From: Blastobasis lacticolella
Lineage: Eukaryota; Arthropoda; Insecta; Lepidoptera; Blastobasidae
Direction of reading: 5' to 3'
Assembly: GCA_905147135.1 (NCBI GenBank)
Contig: LR990068.1
Location: forward strand, 4,174,001-4,238,000
DNA: 64,000 nt
Below, piece by piece: positions 41,705-53,679 of this stretch. The translations under genes and the position numbers were made by a program. How positions within the stretch are numbered: position 1 is the stretch's first letter; every line of letters starts with the position of its first letter. Under the pieces are notes generated by a model. That model searched no databases, had not been told where the DNA came from, and saw only the letters and a program-made list of their open reading frames with translations.

Positions 41705-42520
41705 AGTGCTGCTATGCCCGTCGGTCAGTGCGCTCAGGAAGCTGCTGCAAGTGTGCGAAACTTATGCCGAAACTCATGGGTTGCTTTACAACGCCAAAAA
41801 GCTTCCCCGCAGGCAGTAGCTCTCCCAATGACGTGCCGCCGATCAAGCTATAGGGAACCCCTTTGACGAGAGTCAAACGGTTCAAATACCTGGGACACAT
41901 CGTGACGGAGGACATGACGGATGACCTGGACATTGAGAGGAAACGAAGAGCGCTGGCTGTCCGAAGTAATATGATCACCCGCAGGTTTGCTCGATGTACA
42001 AAAGACGTAAAAATCACCCTGTTTAAGGTGTACTGTCAATAATTTTATACGAGCAGCCTGTAGGTGAGATATACGCTAAAGACATACAGCGCGCTACAAT
42101 TCTAGTTGGGGCTGCCGCGCTTCTGTAGTGCTTCCACCATGTTTGCCGTGGCGCGCACTGACGGATTTCCCGCTATCATGAGGAAAAAAATTGCTACTCT
42201 TATGAGCAGGGTGGCACCAACACCATTCTAAGGGCGTTTGAGGATAGGTACGAGTGCCCCATGGCCAACCACTGGACATCACTGCTAGCAGATTAAGGTT
42301 GACATTGAATTGTTTATTTGACATTTATTTTGAAATGGTATTTTATTATTTTTTCACTTGACATCTACTTCAACATCAGAATAAGTGTGAAATGAGTAAT
42401 TAGAATTTTATATAATTAAATTAGTGTGAATCTTATGACATCAGAAAATGATCTACTAACATAGCATAGGCAATATTGTTCATTTACTAACAAATTATGA
42501 AATAAAATAAATGATTTGAA
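41705..42520 (+). pseudogene. LINE reverse transcriptase C-terminal part, frameshifted
   Basis: The plus strand reads LLQVCETYAETHGLLYNAKK, then after a frameshift RFKYLGHIVTEDMTDDLDIE and RRFARCTKDVKITLFKVYC, later ALMSRVAPTPF and a C-terminal YECPMANHWTSLLAD. This is the palm-to-C-terminus part of a LINE common in moths. Several frameshifts and stops. Confidence 0.8.
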
Positions 42521-42529
42521 TTGAATTGA

Positions 42530-43220
42530 TTTAATATATCCAAGCCAAGGACCCGCTTGGAAAAGGATTACGCTTGCCATTTTTTGATTTAAGAAGACTC
42601 AAAGTTCGATTGCAACGGTTTTCAATTTTGATTTTCGGCATGAAATCTCTAATATTTTTAAAACACGCTGGCAACACCGAAAGGGTACGGTTAAAAAATA
42701 GGAAAAATCAGCATCATGCATCAAAATATCGAACTTGTCATCTGAAAAAAATTAAAATTTAAAACCAATAGTTGCAAGCGACTATTTTTGAAACTGCTCG
42801 CAGCGACGCGAACGATCGCCTTCTAATGCTTGTCTTTTCTATCTCTAGCTACTTACCACGAGTGTGAAAGAGATAGGTAGCACTTTTAGAGGATTTTAGA
42901 TCAACTAGGGCCCTGTAAGGTAAGCTACACCACTGTCATGGGCGTTGGGTATATCTATCTATCTATATTAGCCCGAATCATCCCACAGCTGGGCAAAGGC
43001 CTCCCCCGATTCCTCCACTCATGTTTGCCGCATGTCGGACAAGTTTTGGGCTAAAACCGTCACAGTTTGGACACCCAATTCTCGGAAACGACGTCGCGGC
43101 AGACCCAAGAAAAGGGTAGTGTATCACAATTGATTTATTACTAACCGGTTGGTAGTAAATCAATGTGTATTACACAGACGTCATACTAGACGAAACTATC
43201 AATATTCGACTAATTTGACT
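42530..43220. other. Repeat scraps, including a block shared with 58637-58760 and a palindrome
   Basis: TTTTCAATTTTGATTTTCGG and AATCAGCATCATGCATCAAA (42615-42725) recur at 58650-58745. CCCACAGCTGGGCAAAGGCC (42980-43000) is a common moth repeat end, seen again as a scrap at 47103. A 57-bp palindrome centred on AACCGGTT (43120-43176) lies before the Harbinger-like element. Confidence 0.5.
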
Positions 43221-43226
43221 GACTTA

Positions 43227-44592
43227 CACCCGGTTTCTGAAACGCTTGTCAAATCATTGATTAGCTAACAGACTGTCACATTTAACAAGCTGTTAAATCA
43301 CTGTGGGTTTCTGAAAGGCCAATCAATCTATTGTTAGCTAATCGACCATTAACAAGAGATCAATTTTTTCGTCTGGCTACCCCTACTAAAATCAGTCACA
43401 TTCATTCACTCATATATGTTTTGTTTCTGTCTAACGCATTGATTTGTCTCTGTCGCTAGCGGCCTTTTGATAGCGGCGGGATATTTAACTTTTAGATGAA
43501 ACTGATAGCGATTGTATAGTTTTCGTGTAAAATCGAATATTAATAAAAAAAATACAGAGCGAGAAAAGAGAAATTATAACAATATTTATTATAAAATTAT
43601 AACAATATATATTATAGGGTCACGGGTTCCAGTGGATCAGTAATCCCATCATCATCATCTTTAGGCAGTAAGGTGGGTCCCGGTCCACTGCTGAATACAG
43701 GCCCCAATCCCACGGCTTGCACTCTGGTCGACTCTGTTATCTTGCATCCACCAGGTCCTGGTTCAGGTACAGGTACTGGCCCCGGATCAGGTACTGGTTC
43801 AAGTCCAAGTCCTCGCTTTGGACCAGGTCCTGGTTCAGGTCCGTTCAGGTCCAGGTCCTGGCCCCGAATCAGGTCCTGGTTCAGGTTCTGGTCCTGGCTT
43901 TGGACCTGGTCCTGGTTCAGGTCCAGGTACTGGTCCCGGACCAGGTACTTCGTGGTTCAGGTCCAGGTCCTGGCTTCGGACCATGTCCTGGCCCCGCACC
44001 AGGTCCTGGTTCAGGTTCAGGCCCTGCCCCGGACCAGCTCCTAGTTCAGGTCCAGGTCCTGGACCCTGACATGTCCGTGGTTCAGGTCCTGGTCCTGGTT
44101 CAGGTCCATGTCCTGGCCCCGAACCAGGTCCTGGTCTAGCTAATGTTTATGGTCTATGTGCTGGCACTGGTCTAGGTCCTGGTTCTGGTTCAAGCTCAAA
44201 TTGTGATCAAGGTTGCAGTTTTGGTCATGATCCTGGACCAGAACCTGGACCCTAGACCTGGACTTTGCCATGGACCAAAACTAGGACTTGGACCAGGGCC
44301 AGGACCAAGACCTAGACCAAGAAAATCGGATATAATTTCTTTTGAAAATCGGTTAATTGGTCGATTTTCGCTAATTAAAATAACAAGGCAATAACATACA
44401 GATAACATGAGAAAAAGCTTTCCGGAAACCCAAAATTACATTAATCAGCCGTTAATTGGAGATTTGACAATCCGTTGACAAGCTGTTAACAAACTGTCAG
44501 TTGGCCCTTTCAGAAACCCAAACTGCATTTAATCAGAGATTAACAAGCTGTTACGTAATTTTTGCGTTGACAAGCGTTTCAGAAACCGGGTG
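43227..44592. mobile_element. Harbinger-like element with TTA duplication and a large minisatellite
   Basis: Ends CACCCGGTTTCTGAAACGCT (continuing TGTCAA) in inverted orientation, flanked by TTA at 43224-43226 and 44593-44595. Subterminal copies of GTTTCTGAAAG and AACAAGCTGTTAA occur in both arms. TTA duplication and the length fit PIF/Harbinger. No transposase or Myb-like ORF is present. Confidence 0.85.
43740..44310. repeat. GC-rich minisatellite, GGTCCTGGTTCAGGTCCA units
   Basis: Variable units of 12-18 bp mixing GGTCCTGG, TTCAGGTCCA and CCCCGGA fill the interior of the Harbinger-like element. ORFs over it encode glycine-proline or tryptophan-serine strings in all forward frames and are products of the repeat. 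Confidence 0.85.
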
Positions 44593-44602
44593 TTACTGTC
44601 TA

Positions 44603-45013
44603 ATGAGCAGTTTTCCAATAGGTATCTAAAGCATTCCTAACCACTCACTAGATGGCGCCCCGACAGTTTTGGTAATTGATAATCGCTTGAAATAGGTTCT
44701 TATAATGGATATAAACACTGGGTACGTTGTATTGGATAAAATTGTATTTGTCAATAGTTTTCAACCATTTTAGAGGTTGTAATAATAATAGAACATGTGC
44801 CAACTTCTATAAATATTTCTTTTTACATTTCGTTCAACCTTTATCAGTTATGTTTATATTAATAAACATTTATTTTTAAGTTTAGTTTTAGTTAGCTGCA
44901 TGAAATCACTGCCACCATCATAAAGATTAAAAAAAGATTGCCAAAATTGTAGGAGCGCCATCTTTTGTTGCTTTTTGAAACTAACTATCAATACCTACTG
45001 GAAAACTCCTCAT
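44603..45013 (+). mobile_element. Family D element, complete (411 bp)
   Basis: Ends ATGAGCAGTTTTCCAATAGG and CCTACTGGAAAACTCCTCAT flanked by TA at 44601-44602 and 45014-45015. No ORF. TA duplication fits Tc1/mariner. It lies 8 bp right of the Harbinger-like element. Confidence 0.85.
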
Positions 45014-45419
45014 TATACAAGTGACAAGCTTTCAATCACACCGCGCTAAATATGACTCGCTTACTCATTCAGCGTTGATGTTACGGGTAGTTTTACTCGA
45101 TTTTGGATAATTCAGATCCAAAACGGGTATTTCGTCCCTTCTTATAAATATTTCACGAGTAACGATTATAGTGATATCGTTACCTACGTGAGCAAAGATT
45201 TAGTAACCCATCTAGGTATTTAAAAAAAAAATCTTGTGGTTTCAAATACAACAACATTTTCTATTTTCATGATAGATGACGGCGGCAGCACTTAACTGCG
45301 CGCTGACTAAACTGTCCAAGTATTATTACACCACGCAATATTCAGTCTAGCGCGGCCGAAGCCACTCGGACAGATTATATAGACTGATTTGACTTACTCT
45401 TATTACACTAATAGACCAA

Positions 45420-45574
45420 AGGGTAGTTTTTCAATCCTCAATTAAAATTCATCTGACCGATATAGTAACATACAGCAAAATTAAAACAAACTATATTCCT
45501 TCACCTATATACCATTTTATTTTAGTCGCACAATAACTGACCTATGTTTTATTTGAGGATTGAAAAATCGGCCC
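45420..45574. mobile_element. Small MITE with TTTTTCAATCCTCAA ends
   Basis: GGGTAGTTTTTCAATCCTCA is inverted as TGAGGATTGAAAAATCGGCC. About 155 bp; duplication not found. Confidence 0.6.
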
Positions 45575-45582
45575 TTAGTCTA

Positions 45583-46297
45583 ATGAGCAGTTTTCCATCA
45601 GTATCTAAAGCATTCCTAATCACTCACTAGGTGGCGCCCCGACAATTTTGGTAATTGATAATCGCTTGAAATAGGTTTATAGCAAACAGGACATAAACAC
45701 TGGGTACGTTGTATTGAATAATATTATATTTGTCAATAGTTTTCAACCATTTAAGAGGTTGTAATAATAATGGAACATACTCTGGCGCTCCGACAATTTT
45801 GATAATTGATAATCGCTTGAAATAGGTTTATAGCAAACAGGATATAAACACTGGGTACGTTGTATTGAATAATATTATATTTGTCAATAGTTTTCAACCA
45901 TTTAAGAGGTTGTAATAATAATGGAACATACTCTGGCGCCCCGACAATTTTGATAATTGATAATCGCTTGAAATAGGTTTATAGCAAACAGGATATAAAC
46001 ACTGAGTACGTTGTATTGAATAATATTATATTTGTCAATTGTTTTCAACAATTTTAGAGGTTGTAATAATAATGGAACATAGTGCCAACTTCATAAATAT
46101 TTCTTTTTACACTTCGTTCAACCTTTAACAGTTATGTTTATATTAATAAACATTTATTTTTAAGTTTAGTATTAGTTAGTTGCATGAAATCACTGCCACC
46201 ATCATAAAGATTAAAAAAAGATTGCCAAAATTGTAGGAGCGCCATCTTTTGTTGCTTTTTGAAACCAACTATCAATACCTACTGCAAAACTCCTCAT
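45583..46297 (+). mobile_element. Family D element with internal triplication (715 bp)
   Basis: Same ends as 44603-45013. It is 304 bp longer because a ~152-bp segment (CCGACAATTTTGRTAATTGA to GGTTGTAATAATAATGGAAC) occurs three times in tandem (about 45625-46075). The second and third units share CATACTCTGGCG at the junction, so they arose by stepwise duplication. Confidence 0.85.
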
Positions 46298-46299
46298 TG

Positions 46300-46845
46300 G
46301 CCCTTATCTCTCGGTATACAGAGTGAGCAACCTAAACGAGGGTCTTTTGCTAAATCGCGGTATTCCCGGATCGATCGCGAACATTTTTCGCATCATTTAT
46401 AGATAAATTTCACTTCTTTATGACTCACACACACAAATTAGTGAACCAAATCCTCCATACGTACAAGGCTTTGACGTGGCATACTCGTGATCGAAACATT
46501 ACGGCGATACGGTTGACTCGCTTTGCGGAAACGAGCGCTCGGAATCAATTCGGGAAAACGAGTGAAACAAGAAAATAAGCCCCCGGGTCAATGAGAAAAA
46601 ATCCTAAACTATGGGATAGCATAATTTGTTTCAGAAACCACGAGGCCGAACTTAAAATAAATAATATCTAACTGCATTTTTTCTATCAGTCATACTAATT
46701 TGAACTACTAAACATACCTATGGGCTTGGTTCGATTCTCGGCTGTGAATTCTTTTCTAAGGTCTCAGATCAATCACCCATATATATTAACATACCCCTTT
46801 TACATATTTCGTCAAATGTTTGTTGGTAAATGTTTTTTTTTTTCA
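46300..46845. other. No recognisable feature
   Basis: No gene or known repeat recognised. Confidence 0.35.
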
Positions 46846-46849
46846 ATTC

Positions 46850-46945
46850 TATTCAAAATTTATTTATTGAGTAGGACATTACATATCTCGTTAAATCGTC
46901 AAAGAGGAGGGGGTAGGAAAGTAGGAAGGAAACACACAGTGACAT
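46850..46945 (-). repeat. LINE-like 3' end; empty-site paralogue of 2275-2660
   Basis: TTTATTTATTGAGTAGGACATTACA, written here in parts as TTATTGAGTAGGACATTACA, then AATCGTCAAAGAGGAGG and GGAAACACACAGTGACATGC match the sequence on both sides of the SINE-A at 2329-2628 without the SINE. Confidence 0.65.
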
Positions 46946-47957
46946 GCATCCACCCCGGGATCGGAGCACATCCACCCCACGCCGACAACGGCCGGACCGT
47001 GTCCGACAATACCAGACAGAGCCAGTCAGTGCCCGACAATGCCAAGCAGAGTCGGACCACGCCCGACATAATATATAGGAACCTATATTATATTATTATT
47101 ATTATATTAGCCTGATTCTCCCCCAGATTCTTCCACTCTTCACGATCAAGTGCCAATGCTAAAAATCTATATTATACTTAAGAAAAATTTACCTAAAACT
47201 ACAGCAAGAGTAAGCCAGGAACGGAACCGCCGATATACAATCGCATGATACCACCCCTCTGGTTGACGTCACAACATGTATTTAGGATATTCTGTGACGT
47301 CATTCCAGAGAGTAATATAGTGCGATTTAAGATCGGCGGTGCCGCTGCCACCACGGCAGCACCATAAGTATAACGCAGGGCCCAGCCATCGTTCAATTCA
47401 ACCATATTTGAGGGAAAAGGGACCCGGCCCCCACGCCACCGTTTAAGTATTTACACAAACACAAACAACACTTAATCTAATCTTAATGTAGGTATATTAA
47501 CAGATAATAAACCTCTTTCAGGGACTCCCCGAGAGGCAAGGTGCCCAGAAGACTGGCAGGATTTCCCCTTTTTCGAAATGCAAAAAAGACCATTTCTTTT
47601 TTTGTTTTCGAAATTCACACTATTGGTCCAAAGATTTGTAGGTATAATAGAAGAAGACATTTTAATTTTATAGTGTATTGGTTGGTTGCCTGTAATGCTG
47701 TAAAGTTTGTTATCAATAATAAAGAAAATAAATAATGCCTGGGTCACAAATTTTGCTTTAATTTTGTAAGAACTTAAATAACCATACACACACAAGTGTA
47801 GCATATTCAAATGTATGACGATATCAATTGCAAAAAGCTTTATTAACTTAGTTCATAAATCATAAGTTTTCTTTTTTCATATCGTAATTGCAATTTATGG
47901 GAAGATGCAACTGTCTCCCGTATGTCTGTACCTAGCTCGGGATTCAGTGTATAGGTA
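46946..47957. other. No supported gene
   Basis: Degenerate GACAATGCC-type repeats (46983-47065), a scrap TTCTTCCACTCTTCACGATC (47123-47145) and short ORFs without domains. CGATTTAAGATCGGCGGTGCC (47330) lies in a short open frame with no family match. Confidence 0.4.
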
Positions 47958-49688
47958 GGGTGAGGTGTCGAACAGTGACCCACAAAAAAGTTAAACAATC
48001 ATAACTCATAAGTTTGGCAATATCATGAAATGTTTTGTGGTCTAGTCATTGCGTAATATATCTGACTCTCATTTTGTTTATAAATTAATGAACAAAGATT
48101 TATAGATAAAATGATAATGCAGATTTTTTGAAAGATGGGAAATGGCTCATTGTGTCCGCCTCGTGGCACACATTGAACCAGGGGGTTGGTCTACAGCAAA
48201 CCGGGGAGTACACAGTGAGCCCGACGAATGAGATCCCTATTATTAACGTTTCCTCGTTGTAGTTATTAGCATAGTAGATGTATCAGATAATAATACATTC
48301 TTTATAAATGTGTAAGCAGTTAGTTTTATTTACCAAAATAACTGTGAAGACTATAAATCAACATAAATAAATAACAACATAACTTTACCTATTTTCTAAT
48401 TACAGTCATTGATGATATATTTTAAGGTTGTATTATAATAAATAGTCAACTAGCTACACTAGAGTTCTTAAGATCTATAATAAGACTGAATTGTTTATTT
48501 AAAATAATTCAAATCTTTGTATGGCAACTTATGCCAAGTTTTTTATCCGTCATAGAACGTCATTCTTAAAAGTCATAACAAACAATTTAATTCTGGAGGT
48601 ATGTTTCTTTTCGTGAGTTATGAAAAATATTTTTGAATACTTTGCAAACAATTAAAAAGGAAGTGCGGAAAATAGTTTTTAGCATGATTAATAATTTAGA
48701 CAAAAGTTCAAGCTAATAGTGACCAAATAACTGAATGTTTACAAGAAGGACTGAGAAGGAGTAACAAGGAAAGATTATCCCCAGATTATTGCCATATCCA
48801 CTTTTTATAATGTTTACTACTGTCAGTCAATACGGACTTATCGTGGTCCTATTATATTTTAGGCGTCTACCGATAGTGGTGGTATGGTAGGGTAGGAGTA
48901 TCCCCTACAAAAATTGATGTAGAAAAAAGTAAGTGATGGAGTAGGGATTCGATCCACTGGTGGAGCCTTGCAGTGGATATTAGTGACTTGAGGGGGTTGG
49001 GTACGGATAGAGTACGGTTAGGGCGCGGATAGGGGCAGGGTACATGTAGGACTGGGATAGAGGTAGAGTTCATTAAATTAAAACCACGCGAACCAAGACG
49101 CGCCGTCCAGCCAATTCATATACCTATTCAAGAAGACTGACGGCAGTAGCCTGATATTGCCTACTCGCATTTTTTAAATGGAATCACTCTAAAAAAATAA
49201 CCGTTAGCTGATTTATATGAATATTAAAGGTAAAATAATTAAGAAAATCAGAATTTTGATGTTGTACACAGTGGAGCGGTGGCTCATTGTACGTGCCGGT
49301 GTAGTGGGTCACTATGTACCACACACACCTCTACTGATATTAAATTCATCAAAAATTTAATCATCAAAGTAGGATTCATGAATGTACGACCAAACAATGC
49401 AAATATATTCAGTACAGAAATAAAAAAAACATTACATTTAAAAGATGCAGCATAAGGTTGAAAACCTAAAAATTACTACTTAAGATTTTCCGTGTTTTTA
49501 CGCCGAAAATCACAAAAAGCCCTGAGTCGCAGGCGTTCTGCACTGGAGCTCGCTACCAACTGGAAAGCAAGAAGAGCGGTAAAAGCCAAGTACGATTACG
49601 CTTACTGCACGATCTGGCAACGTTGTTTTATGGTGATACTAATGGTGGCTAACTGTGTACTACTGGTTCACTGTTCGACATCTCACCC
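47958..49688. mobile_element. 1.7-kb element with GGGTGAG ends and TA duplication
   Basis: Ends GGGTGAGGTGTCGAACAGTG and its near complement (GGTTCACTGTTCGACATCTC then ACCC), flanked by TA at 47956-47957 and 49689-49690. Motifs like GTGACCCAC and TGGCTCATTGT recur inside. No transposase ORF. Tc1/mariner by target site; length suggests a decayed or non-autonomous copy. Confidence 0.7.
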
Positions 49689-49689
49689 T

Positions 49690-50245
49690 ACTAAAGTGTG
49701 CAACTATTATGAAAAAAAAATGACTATTTTATTTTTATTTTATTTTAAACACTTAAAGAAATTCGATTAGTTTTATACCAAAAAAATTGTCTGAGACACT
49801 TTAGATACCTATTGGAAAACTCCTCATACCGAAAAAAAAATGTTTGTTCACCTACGCTATGTCCCAGAATCCTTTCTGAAATATCTTAAATGTTTTATAA
49901 TAGCCTAGAATCCAAAATCGGCCTCGTGGTTCCTAACAACCAATTATTATATTAGATACTCTGTATTTTGAATACACGGCTGAATAAACTAAGGCTACAC
50001 AGAGGCCAAACGTGGTACTTTGGGAAAAAATATGGTACAGGTACAGTTTCTAAAAGCGTCTTACACGGATATTATTTGGTCTGAGATCCTATCACAACTT
50101 TTGTATCTCCTTTAAATAGATTTAGATTCCTTTGCAAAATTAAAAAATGTGATTATTTTTTGGATTCAATATTTATTGGGAACTTTTATACAAAATTGTA
50201 CATGCCAGCTCCGTATTAACACAATAACTATATAAAAAGGCTAAC
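49690..50245. other. Mostly featureless; Family D end fragment
   Basis: TTTAGATACCTATTGGAAAA followed by CTCCTCAT (49800-49828) is an isolated Family D end. Nothing else recognised. Confidence 0.45.
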
Positions 50246-50252
50246 TTATAAA

Positions 50253-50600
50253 CTAAACATCTACACAATTATCCCCTAGTACAGACGAGCGAGTACGCAT
50301 CGCCTGAAAGCAAAAAAAGAACAATTTCTCGGCTTGCTCAGTACATGGATACGCTAACAGTGACTGGAAGGCCCCCACATCGTACGGATTTAATTTGAGC
50401 TCCCTCCTCAACTTACTCCTAGCACCCTCATACTGAACACACTCCGCCAATAAATGCTGCACATCCTCTATCACCCCACAAGTAACACAATTTGGGGATG
50501 AAACTTTCTTCATAAGATGCGCAAATTTATTCAACGGGACATGCCCAGTTCTTAATCTTAGTCCAATCACACTGGCCTTTCTACATAATTTAGTAGTACA
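50253..50600 (-). pseudogene. LINE C-terminal fragment
   Basis: The minus strand reads IGLRLRTGHVPLNKFAHLMK and SPNCVTCGVIEDVQHLLAEC in a frame open for 105 codons. LRTGH..LN..L and C..CG..ED..HLL..C mark the zinc-knuckle-like C-terminus after the RNase H or RT region of I/R1/Jockey-type LINEs. Isolated piece. Confidence 0.75.
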
Positions 50601-50890
50601 AACCCATGAAATGCGAGAAGGTTGACACTGTATTGTATTATACCAAATTCCTTTGGTGCTTGATCTTAAATGTGATTATGTATTCCGAAATTTCGTCCCG
50701 ATCAAGCAAGCAAGAGGGATGCAAAATACTAAACTGGCTGGGTGGAAGTGGGACCATAAAGTTAGTACCTATGGGTAACCTTAACTCGAATAGAGATAGC
50801 TTTCATCTCGCTCGCTCGCGTAAGAAGTGACAGACGCGAGCGAAATGAAGTGATGTAGCTGGAAAGATGTGAAATTATGAAATTATGGTA

Positions 50891-51141
50891 GAGCTCGTCT
50901 AGTCTAAGATGACGCGCCCCACTACTTAGTTAGTTGATTTCGATGTGTGAGTGCAAATATTAATAACGACACTTCATCTGTGTGGGAGCCAATGAACGAC
51001 GCGTGCTCCTACGTTTGAATCTTACCGGCAACTGAATAACCAATTACAACGGCATTTGTATATGTATTGCGTCCATATTTTAAACTTACTTGTGTGCGTT
51101 AATGCGATAGTGGGGCGCGTCATTTTAAATTAGACGAGCTC
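50891..51141. mobile_element. Tc1/mariner-like TA-MITE, copy 2 (251 bp)
   Basis: GAGCTCGTCTAGTCTAAGAT and its inverted end, flanked by TA at 50889-50890 and 51142-51143. Inverted in orientation relative to 24651-24901 and of the same length. Confidence 0.85.
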
Positions 51142-51319
51142 TACTTTTGCGTACCATAATGGAAGGACTATGGTACATGGTACGAACACCTGGGAAATGG
51201 TACATGTACCATAATAATGGTACGTATAACATCACTTCGTGACGTTTTGCATACTCGATATAGCTCTATACCCATTTGTACCTAACGACCTATAGGTACC
51301 ATTTGCTTTTAACTCAAAC

Positions 51320-51500
51320 TTTTTTTTTCACCACCTAGGTGGCAAACAAACTTACGGCCTGCCTGATGGTAAGCAGTCACCGCAGCCTATGGACGTTTGC
51401 AATACCAGGTGCATCACCCACGCGTTGAAGACCCCGCAAAAACCTTTTAACCCCTTTCTTGAAGAACTCCATTTATACTCTTCCGAGAAAACCTCTCAAG
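51320..51500 (-). pseudogene. LINE type A 3' end
   Basis: AGGTGGCAAACAAACTTACG to TTGAAGAACTCCATTTATAC and GAAAACCTCTC. Confidence 0.7.
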
Positions 51501-52335
51501 CGTCAAGCAGAAGGTCCGCTGGAAACAATGTGCCATTTCCGTCACGCACACGTTGACGTTACGTTTACAGGCATTCTCACGCAGTGTCAAGCCGTGCTCG
51601 GTCGAGACTTACATTGAATATTATTTTATCAAACGATATTTTTATTGATAAAATAAAAGTACTTGTACGTAATTAAGGTTACTCAATAACATACAGGCAA
51701 CGCACGCAGAGTCCAAGAACGGATGGGTGACCATTTCAGACTTTGAGGCTAGTCGAACTTCAGCACCGCCACGAGTTCTAATGCCGATGGTGAAGCGAGT
51801 TTGACCAAGGTTTTCCGATAGAGACACTAGGAATAGTTGAACAGTTTCTGCCACCACGTGACAGTTTTTAACATAATAAGAAACCGTAATGGCAACCTTC
51901 GTGGTTTCTTGTCGCAAATGCCTGTCTAGTCGAATATTAAAAAAACTCACTGACCACGTTCCTTTTTCATCATCAGATCAACTGACTAATAACATAATAT
52001 TGCATTTTCTAAAATTTACATGTGTATGAAATATCTGGAAGTGGGGCAGATCCCAGGTCATGGAAAGGTTATGCTCAGGGTCTGATAATATAATCAGGTG
52101 GCGATGAATTATCAAAATTTAATAAACAGTAGATTTTATTACGCCTACTAAAGGCATAATGTCTGAAGCTGGTATGAAAAATCGAATACACTTAAAAACA
52201 ATCTGAACAACTTGGGAAGCAATTATGATCACATTATGGCACTAGATATTGGTCCTTTGCAAGGGACATGTTATTGTGAACGATTTTTAAAATTCTATTC
52301 ATCTCTTAAATACCCTTTTCAAAATTCAGAATAAA
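51501..52335. other. No recognisable feature
   Basis: A 102-codon minus-strand ORF (51642-51950) shows no domain, ATG context or splice support that I can identify. Confidence 0.35.
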
Positions 52336-52339
52336 TACA

Positions 52340-52530
52340 GTAGCAACCCTAGTTAGTCGGCAAGTTTAGGTAATAATTTTCGATGACGACTGGAGTGAGT
52401 GAGGAGTGGAGTGCTTCTGTTAGTTTTTTATTTTGTGGTAATAGCAACCCTAGCGAGTCGGCAAGATTACGTCATAATTTTCAAGGACGACGGGAGTGGA
52501 CATTCTGTAAGTTTTCTATTTTGTGACGTA
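52340..52530. repeat. Diverged direct duplication, ~100-bp unit
   Basis: AGCAACCCTAG, GTCGGCAAG, TAATTTTC.A.GACGAC and TTAGTTTTTTATTTTGTG occur twice. AAGAATGATATGC is doubled just after it (52534-52566). Confidence 0.6.
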
Positions 52531-52554
52531 GTCAAGAATGATATGCGTGCCTCA

Positions 52555-52650
52555 AGAATGATATGCTCACCACCAAGGATGCCGAAGACCGAGCGAGGTG
52601 GGTCAGGAGTAACAGGAAAACGGATCCTGGGCCTCTATCAACCTTTAAAA
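52555..52650 (+). pseudogene. RTE LINE 3' scrap
   Basis: AAGGATGCCGAAGACCGAGC, GGTGGGTCAGGAGTAACAGG and AACGGATCCTGGGCC resemble the RTE C-terminus (EDAEDRAKWRRLSRKADPG). Confidence 0.55.
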
Positions 52651-52677
52651 GTTACGATCATAATAATAAACTTTTCT

Positions 52678-52810
52678 TTTTAAGTTTAGTATTAGTTGGC
52701 TGCTTGACATCACTGCCACAATCATATAGATTTAAAAAAGTATCAAGCCCCATCTATTGATGCTTTTTGAAACCAACTGACAGTAGGTACCTACTGGAAA
52801 ACTACTCATT
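52678..52810 (+). mobile_element. Family D 3' part
   Basis: TAAGTTTAGTATTAGTTGGC to CCTACTGGAAAACTACTCAT. Confidence 0.7.
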
Positions 52811-53220
52811 GTATCTTTTTGGAGAAAATTAACACCTGATTTGAGGACATTTCACATGCATTCTATAACCTGGAGATTCTGTTGATTTAACAATCAGATT
52901 GGCAACCAAATTGTCTCCTTTTGATAGATAATCCATTCAATTCAATTCAAGGCTTTTATTCAGACCTTTTACATAAAATATTAGCAGAATTTGTAACATA
53001 CATGCATATAAAAAATTATTTATTTATTTATTTATAACACTTTATTGTACATTAAAGGAGATCGTAAAAATACAGTTTAAAACAATATAGGTACAATTAA
53101 TTAATGATAATGTAGATAAATCATAATAATTATAATAATCATCATTGGTCTGTAGGTATGTCTTTCGACAAAAGCCTGCCATTTCTTATGATGGACAATC
53201 AGATTGAATCAGATTGTGCC
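52811..53220. other. LINE-like tails only
   Basis: TTCAATTCAAGGCTTTTATT (52940) and AACACTTTATTGTACATTAA (53036) look like LINE 3' UTR ends. Nothing else. Confidence 0.4.
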
Positions 53221-53221
53221 A

Positions 53222-53668
53222 ATGAGGAGTTTTCCAGTAGGTATTGTCAATTGGTTTCAAAAAGCATCAATAGATGGCGCTCCTACGAATTTCGTAAATC
53301 TTTTTTAAATCGGTATGATTGTGGCAGTGACATTATGCAGCCATCTAATACTAAACCTAAAAATAAAATGCTTATTAGTATAAACATAACTTTTAAGGGT
53401 GAACGAAGTGTACAAAGAAATATTTACATGAATAGACACTATGTTCCATTTTAATACTAACCTTTCATATTTGAATTACGTCTATTCTTGTCTATGAAAC
53501 GAACTGACTCAGTCAAATTGATGTTTGATTTGTTTGCAATAATTGATTACAACCTCTAAAATGGTTGAAAACTATTGATAAATACAATATTATCCAATAC
53601 AACGTACCCAGTATTTAAATCCTCTTTGTTAAGAACCTATTTCAAGCGATTATCAATTACCAAAACGA
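53222..53668 (-). mobile_element. Family D element with an insertion
   Basis: Starts ATGAGGAGTTTTCCAGTAGG; ends AATTACCAAAAC, truncated. About 95 extra bases (53455-53550) interrupt it before ACAACCTCTAAAATGGTTGA. Confidence 0.75.
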
Positions 53669-53679
53669 GAAAATGTTTT

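Noticed and set aside
43673..44139. Glycine-proline and tryptophan-serine rich ORFs
   Set aside because: They are open in all three forward frames because of the minisatellite period; no signal of selection on one frame.
52399..52683. Small secreted protein candidate (MRSGVLLLVFYFVVIATLAS)
   Set aside because: The leader comes from one unit of a direct duplication and the rest from an RTE tail; no splice sites or conserved mature part.
53158..53454. 98-codon ORF on the plus strand
   Set aside because: It is mostly Family D sequence read in reverse.
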